Shown here in pieces: positions 34,979 through 37,545 of a stretch of DNA of 37,545 bases. The stretch is from Candidatus Goldiibacteriota bacterium HGW-Goldbacteria-1 (GTDB lineage Bacteria; Oederibacteriota; PGYV01), in contig PGYV01000013.1 of assembly GCA_002839855.1 (NCBI GenBank), positions 1 to 37,545 of the forward strand, given 5' to 3'. Numbering within the stretch: position 1 is the first letter of the stretch; the number at the start of each line of letters is the position of its first letter. Made by a program: the position numbers and the translations under genes. The notes under the pieces are model-generated. The model worked only from the letters and a program-made list of their open reading frames with translations, did no database searches and was not told the DNA's origin.

Positions 34979-35033
34979 GGCAATAACCAGGAGTTTCTTA
35001 TTGGCTAGCTTATTGCAATTCACAGGCAATAAC
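34979..35033 (+). promoter_or_regulatory. Repeat pair and alternative hairpins around the ribosome site
   Basis: GGCAATAAC occurs at 34979-34987 and again at 35025-35033. CAATAA (34981-34986) can pair with TTATTG (34998-35003), putting the AGGAG site (34989-34993) in the loop and the TTG start in the stem. A competing hairpin, TTATTGC (35010-35016) with GCAATAA (35026-35032), has 7 bp. Translational control is possible but unproven. Confidence 0.3.
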
Positions 35034-37545
35034 GCGCAGAGTAAAAAATTCATTATTAATATATTATTATATATATTGGGGCATATCCGGACTTCATTGA
35101 AAACCATAGTAATTACAGTGTTTATGTTTGTTGGGTTAATCGGGGCGGCGAATGCGGCAGAAGTTGAGGTTGGATCAATATCTGTAGTATCTGCCAGCGG
35201 TTCCTGTTATGTGGCCGGGCAGGTATTGACGGTGTCGTTTAATGTCAGGGGAAATGTAAATTATGAATCTATAGTTGCATCAATATCTTTTTCCAATGAT
35301 GCAACCAGTGAATACACAGATGATTGTGTATTTACTACAGGCGGGCCTTATCCGGATACTGACGGGCATCAGGGTGTTTATGTGGCTTCTGAAAATGATA
35401 ATTTAACAGACTGGATAACAGTTTCTAAAGAGGTAACGGTTCCGGTATCATATTCCGGAGATAAGTATGTTGTTGTGAAAGTTGGGGCAAGCAGTTTTAA
35501 TTTTGCTTCCGGAGTTGATACTTCTACCGATACGGAAATTGAACTTATGACAGAATGCGGAGCGGCAGAGCCCACAATTACACAAACTGTTACGGAAACT
35601 GTTACGGGTACTGTGACGCGGACGGTTACAGAGACTGTGACTGAATCCGCAACAATGACCGCGACTGAAACCATAACGCAAACGGTTACAGAAACAGCCA
35701 CCGCGACCGTTACGCAAACTGCAGTATTTGGCGCTGCAGGCGATGGTTCTGCTTCCATTTCTCCGCTTACTGTGGCTGCCGGTACTTCAGGTAATGAAAT
35801 GACAATAATATTCAATGCCAATGGAACGGCGTGGGCAAACGGGGAGCTTCGCGTTGAAATACCGGCAGGCTGGTCCGCGCCAAGCATCACATCAACAGAT
35901 GCCGGCTACTTTACCGTGTCCGTTAACGGGGGCGTACTTGGCGGCAATACTGTTTCTAATCAGATAATAATAATACCGGTTACATCGCTTAATGCTGACG
36001 GTGAAATAACGATAGTATACGGCGCAAGTACTCAGGGTGCGACATCGCAGAGTGGGATAGACCCTGCTTATTTTAATGTTTTTACAAATCCTACAGGAAT
36101 TCCTGCTGTTGTTGCTATTGCACCTCAGCCGCAGGTACAAGTTGCAAACGCGACAGAGACAGTGACTGCAACGGTTACTTCCACGATAACACAGACTTCA
36201 ACAGAAACATCAACAGGCACGGCTACTCCTACAATTACATTAACACCGGAACCGGGCGCACCGGCGAATTTGTATTTTAACCTTGAGACTTACAGCCCCG
36301 GGCAGGAAAGCAATACAATACATTGCGGCTACAGGATTACCAATTATTCCACTTTTACAGCAAAGCCATCCGATTTCAGGATTTCAGTTTATATTTATTC
36401 CACAAAAACAGCTTCTCAACACTCCTGGGAGGCGTCATCCAATAATACAACTGTTTATAATTCTTCCAGCGTATCACAGGGTACGCTTGCCGCGTGGAGC
36501 TGTAATTATTCTGATATTACGGCAAGCGATTGTGGGCTTGAAAATTCAATAAACAGAAGGGCGAATGTTAAGGCTTTGATATCTTATGGCGGAGCCAACA
36601 CAGATATACCGGCTGAAGGCGGCTATATTGAAACGAATTCAGATGCGAATAAGTTTGGAAGGATACATTATTCGGATTGGGCGGCTGTTGATGAAACAGA
36701 TGATTATTCTTCTACAGAGGATTCAAACCTTGGCTCCACGAGGGCTGCAAGGATAAATTACAAATACGTTGTTCTTGAATACAATGACGGCGGGACATGG
36801 AAACACATTTGCGAAGTTACAGATTCATCCGGCACCGTGGATACGGCATCGGGAGAAATACCCTGTGATGACAGCGCCTGCGCTGCCGGTACAACGGAAA
36901 CTGAAACACCCACTGTAACAGCGACAATAACAGAAACTGTGACAGAGACTGTAACAGAAACTATTACGGAAACTATTACGGAAACTACAACTGAAACGAT
37001 AACAGAAACTGCAACTGAAACAGTTACTGAAACACCAACCGAGACTACTACGCAGACTGTAACTGAAACTACCACTGAGACTTTTACTGAAACAACTACA
37101 GAAACTTCAACTGAAACGATAACTGAGACTAATACGGAGACGGTAACTGAAACAACTACGGAAACTGCAACTGAAACGATAACTAAAACACCAACCGAGA
37201 CTACTACCGAGACTGTTACTGAAACTACTACGGAGACAGTTACAGAAACAACAACGGAAACGACAACAGAAACGGTAACAGAAACATCAACTGAGACTAC
37301 TACAGAGACTGTGACTGAAACTGCAACGCAAACCACAACTGAAACCACAACGGAGACGGTGACAGAAACTGCAACAGAAACGATAACTGAAACACCAACC
37401 GAGACTAATACCGAAACTGTTACTGAAACTGCAACTGAGACTGTTACAGAAACAACAACGGAAACGACAACTGAAACCACAACGGAGACTGTGACTGAAA
37501 CAACTACACAAACTGCAACTGAAACGATAACTGAAACGCCAAGCG
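35001..37545 (+). CDS. Secreted multi-domain protein with Thr-rich stalks (3' partial)
   Basis: The frame is open from TTG 35001 to the window end (848 codons) without a stop. AGGAG at 34989-34993 is 7 bases before the TTG, which favours it; TTG 35097 and ATG 35124 are alternatives. A signal sequence (about 33-52, VFMFVGLIGAANA then A-E) follows a short N-terminal extension. The order is then a beta domain (53-191) with a few Cys, Thr-rich tract 1, a second beta domain (GTSGNEMTIIFNANGTAW onward, about 250-383), Thr-rich tract 2, a third domain (about 416-630) containing NYSTFTAKPSDFRISVYIYS that resembles a cellulose-binding or CARDB-like fold, and a long Thr-Glu tract running off the edge. 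It is a cell-surface or secreted stalked protein. Ligand and true length are unknown. Confidence 0.85.
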   Translation, partial: MASLLQFTGNNAQSKKFIINILLYILGHIRTSLKTIVITVFMFVGLIGAANAAEVEVGSISVVSASGSCYVAGQVLTVSFNVRGNVNYESIVASISFSNDATSEYTDDCVFTTGGPYPDTDGHQGVYVASENDNLTDWITVSKEVTVPVSYSGDKYVVVKVGASSFNFASGVDTSTDTEIELMTECGAAEPTITQTVTETVTGTVTRTVTETVTESATMTATETITQTVTETATATVTQTAVFGAAGDGSASISPLTVAAGTSGNEMTIIFNANGTAWANGELRVEIPAGWSAPSITSTDAGYFTVSVNGGVLGGNTVSNQIIIIPVTSLNADGEITIVYGASTQGATSQSGIDPAYFNVFTNPTGIPAVVAIAPQPQVQVANATETVTATVTSTITQTSTETSTGTATPTITLTPEPGAPANLYFNLETYSPGQESNTIHCGYRITNYSTFTAKPSDFRISVYIYSTKTASQHSWEASSNNTTVYNSSSVSQGTLAAWSCNYSDITASDCGLENSINRRANVKALISYGGANTDIPAEGGYIETNSDANKFGRIHYSDWAAVDETDDYSSTEDSNLGSTRAARINYKYVVLEYNDGGTWKHICEVTDSSGTVDTASGEIPCDDSACAAGTTETETPTVTATITETVTETVTETITETITETTTETITETATETVTETPTETTTQTVTETTTETFTETTTETSTETITETNTETVTETTTETATETITKTPTETTTETVTETTTETVTETTTETTTETVTETSTETTTETVTETATQTTTETTTETVTETATETITETPTETNTETVTETATETVTETTTETTTETTTETVTETTTQTATETITETPS
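35574..35720 (+). repeat. Thr-rich tract 1 (49 codons)
   Basis: T-x-T-x units such as TVTETVTGTVTRTVTETVTE join the first and second beta domains. Confidence 0.85.
36153..36248 (+). repeat. Thr-rich tract 2 (about 32 codons)
   Basis: A short linker of TETVTATVTSTITQTSTETS type that ends in Pro-containing TPTITLTPEPG before the third domain. Confidence 0.85.
36891..37545 (+). repeat. Thr-rich tract 3, running off the window
   Basis: At least 218 codons of T-E-T-x units, more regular than the left-hand protein (mostly TETTTETVTET). A Pro (TPTET) recurs at roughly even distances. Synonymous codons vary freely. Confidence 0.9.

Larger units (their letters stand above)
34641..35000 (+). other. 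Divergent intergenic region (360 bases)
   Basis: This very AT-rich region separates the DUF502 operon from the right-hand Thr-rich gene. It holds one promoter on each strand, a TAGTGT palindrome and a leader with short hairpins (described separately). A 12-residue reading frame (34925-34963) is present but unsupported. I see no structured RNA family I can name. Confidence 0.6.

Noticed and set aside
35378-36140. Minus-strand frames under the right-hand Thr-rich gene
   Set aside because: The plus strand carries an uninterrupted 848-codon frame with signal peptide and ribosome site; the others are shadows.
36758-37480. 240-residue minus-strand frame of Val/Ser repeats opposite the right-hand tract
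   Set aside because: Same cause: antisense of the Thr-rich repeat; the plus-strand frame continues unbroken from the signal peptide.

Overview
The window is a gene-dense stretch of a bacterial chromosome. Outer-membrane features (a PorV/PorQ-like beta-barrel protein, the TIGR03546/TIGR03545 pair known only from diderm bacteria, a lipoprotein) point to a diderm. Firmicute-like parts (PolC-type DNA polymerase, HPr kinase, long HPF, YvcK) sit beside sigma-54 and a mannose-family PTS. This mix and the Thr-rich surface proteins suggest an uncultured candidate phylum; Goldbacteria or an Elusimicrobia relative is my guess, and the sequence alone does not prove it. Promoters read as ordinary sigma-70 boxes (TTGACA / TATAAT).

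Layout. Bases 1-2671 are the 3' part of a giant Thr-rich (T-x-T-x) protein ending in two FlgD/sorting-domain-like beta domains. Bases 2762-4875 hold bioY and rpoN. Bases 5031-12869 form a regulatory and sugar-uptake cluster: hpf, an EIIA-Ntr/fructose protein, hprK, yvcK, mannose-type EIIA, EIIB, EIIC, EIID, HPr and EI. It is followed directly by galU and the TIGR03546/TIGR03545 pair (to 16132). Bases 16325-20050 encode a PolC-type polymerase without the usual inserted proofreading exonuclease. Bases 20063-25175 are envelope-related: a GT-C glycosyltransferase, a secreted transglutaminase-like protein, a lipoprotein, an inositol-monophosphatase-like protein and a GT2 glycosyltransferase.

From 25180 the strand switches. 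A MauE/DoxX-like protein and a membrane-anchored rhodanese are on the minus strand, divergent from a MerR-GGDEF fusion. A DUF2723-TPR protein, a PilZ protein and tRNA-Leu(CAA) are also on minus. TrpB2 and a PorV-like protein follow on plus (30361-32995). A striking inverted array of about 32 heptamers (33002-33233) separates them from a minus-strand operon of DUF502, PilZ and a small unknown protein. The last 2.5 kb (35001 to the end) is the start of a second Thr-rich, multi-domain secreted protein, cut by the window end inside its repeats.

How it fits together. The PTS block contains every protein of a sugar phosphorelay (EI, HPr, EIIA/B/C/D) plus the HPr Ser kinase, an EIIA-Ntr and sigma-54, so carbon sensing and transport are genetically joined. 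The remaining genes are mostly envelope building and surface display: two Thr-rich stalk proteins, a PorV-like barrel, GT-C enzymes, a transglutaminase-like protein, and c-di-GMP-type readers (two PilZ, one degenerate GGDEF). The most interesting points are the Thr-rich protein family and its possible export and glycosylation partners, the heptamer array, the exonuclease-less PolC, the HPr with an altered active-site motif, and the MerR-GGDNF fusion.
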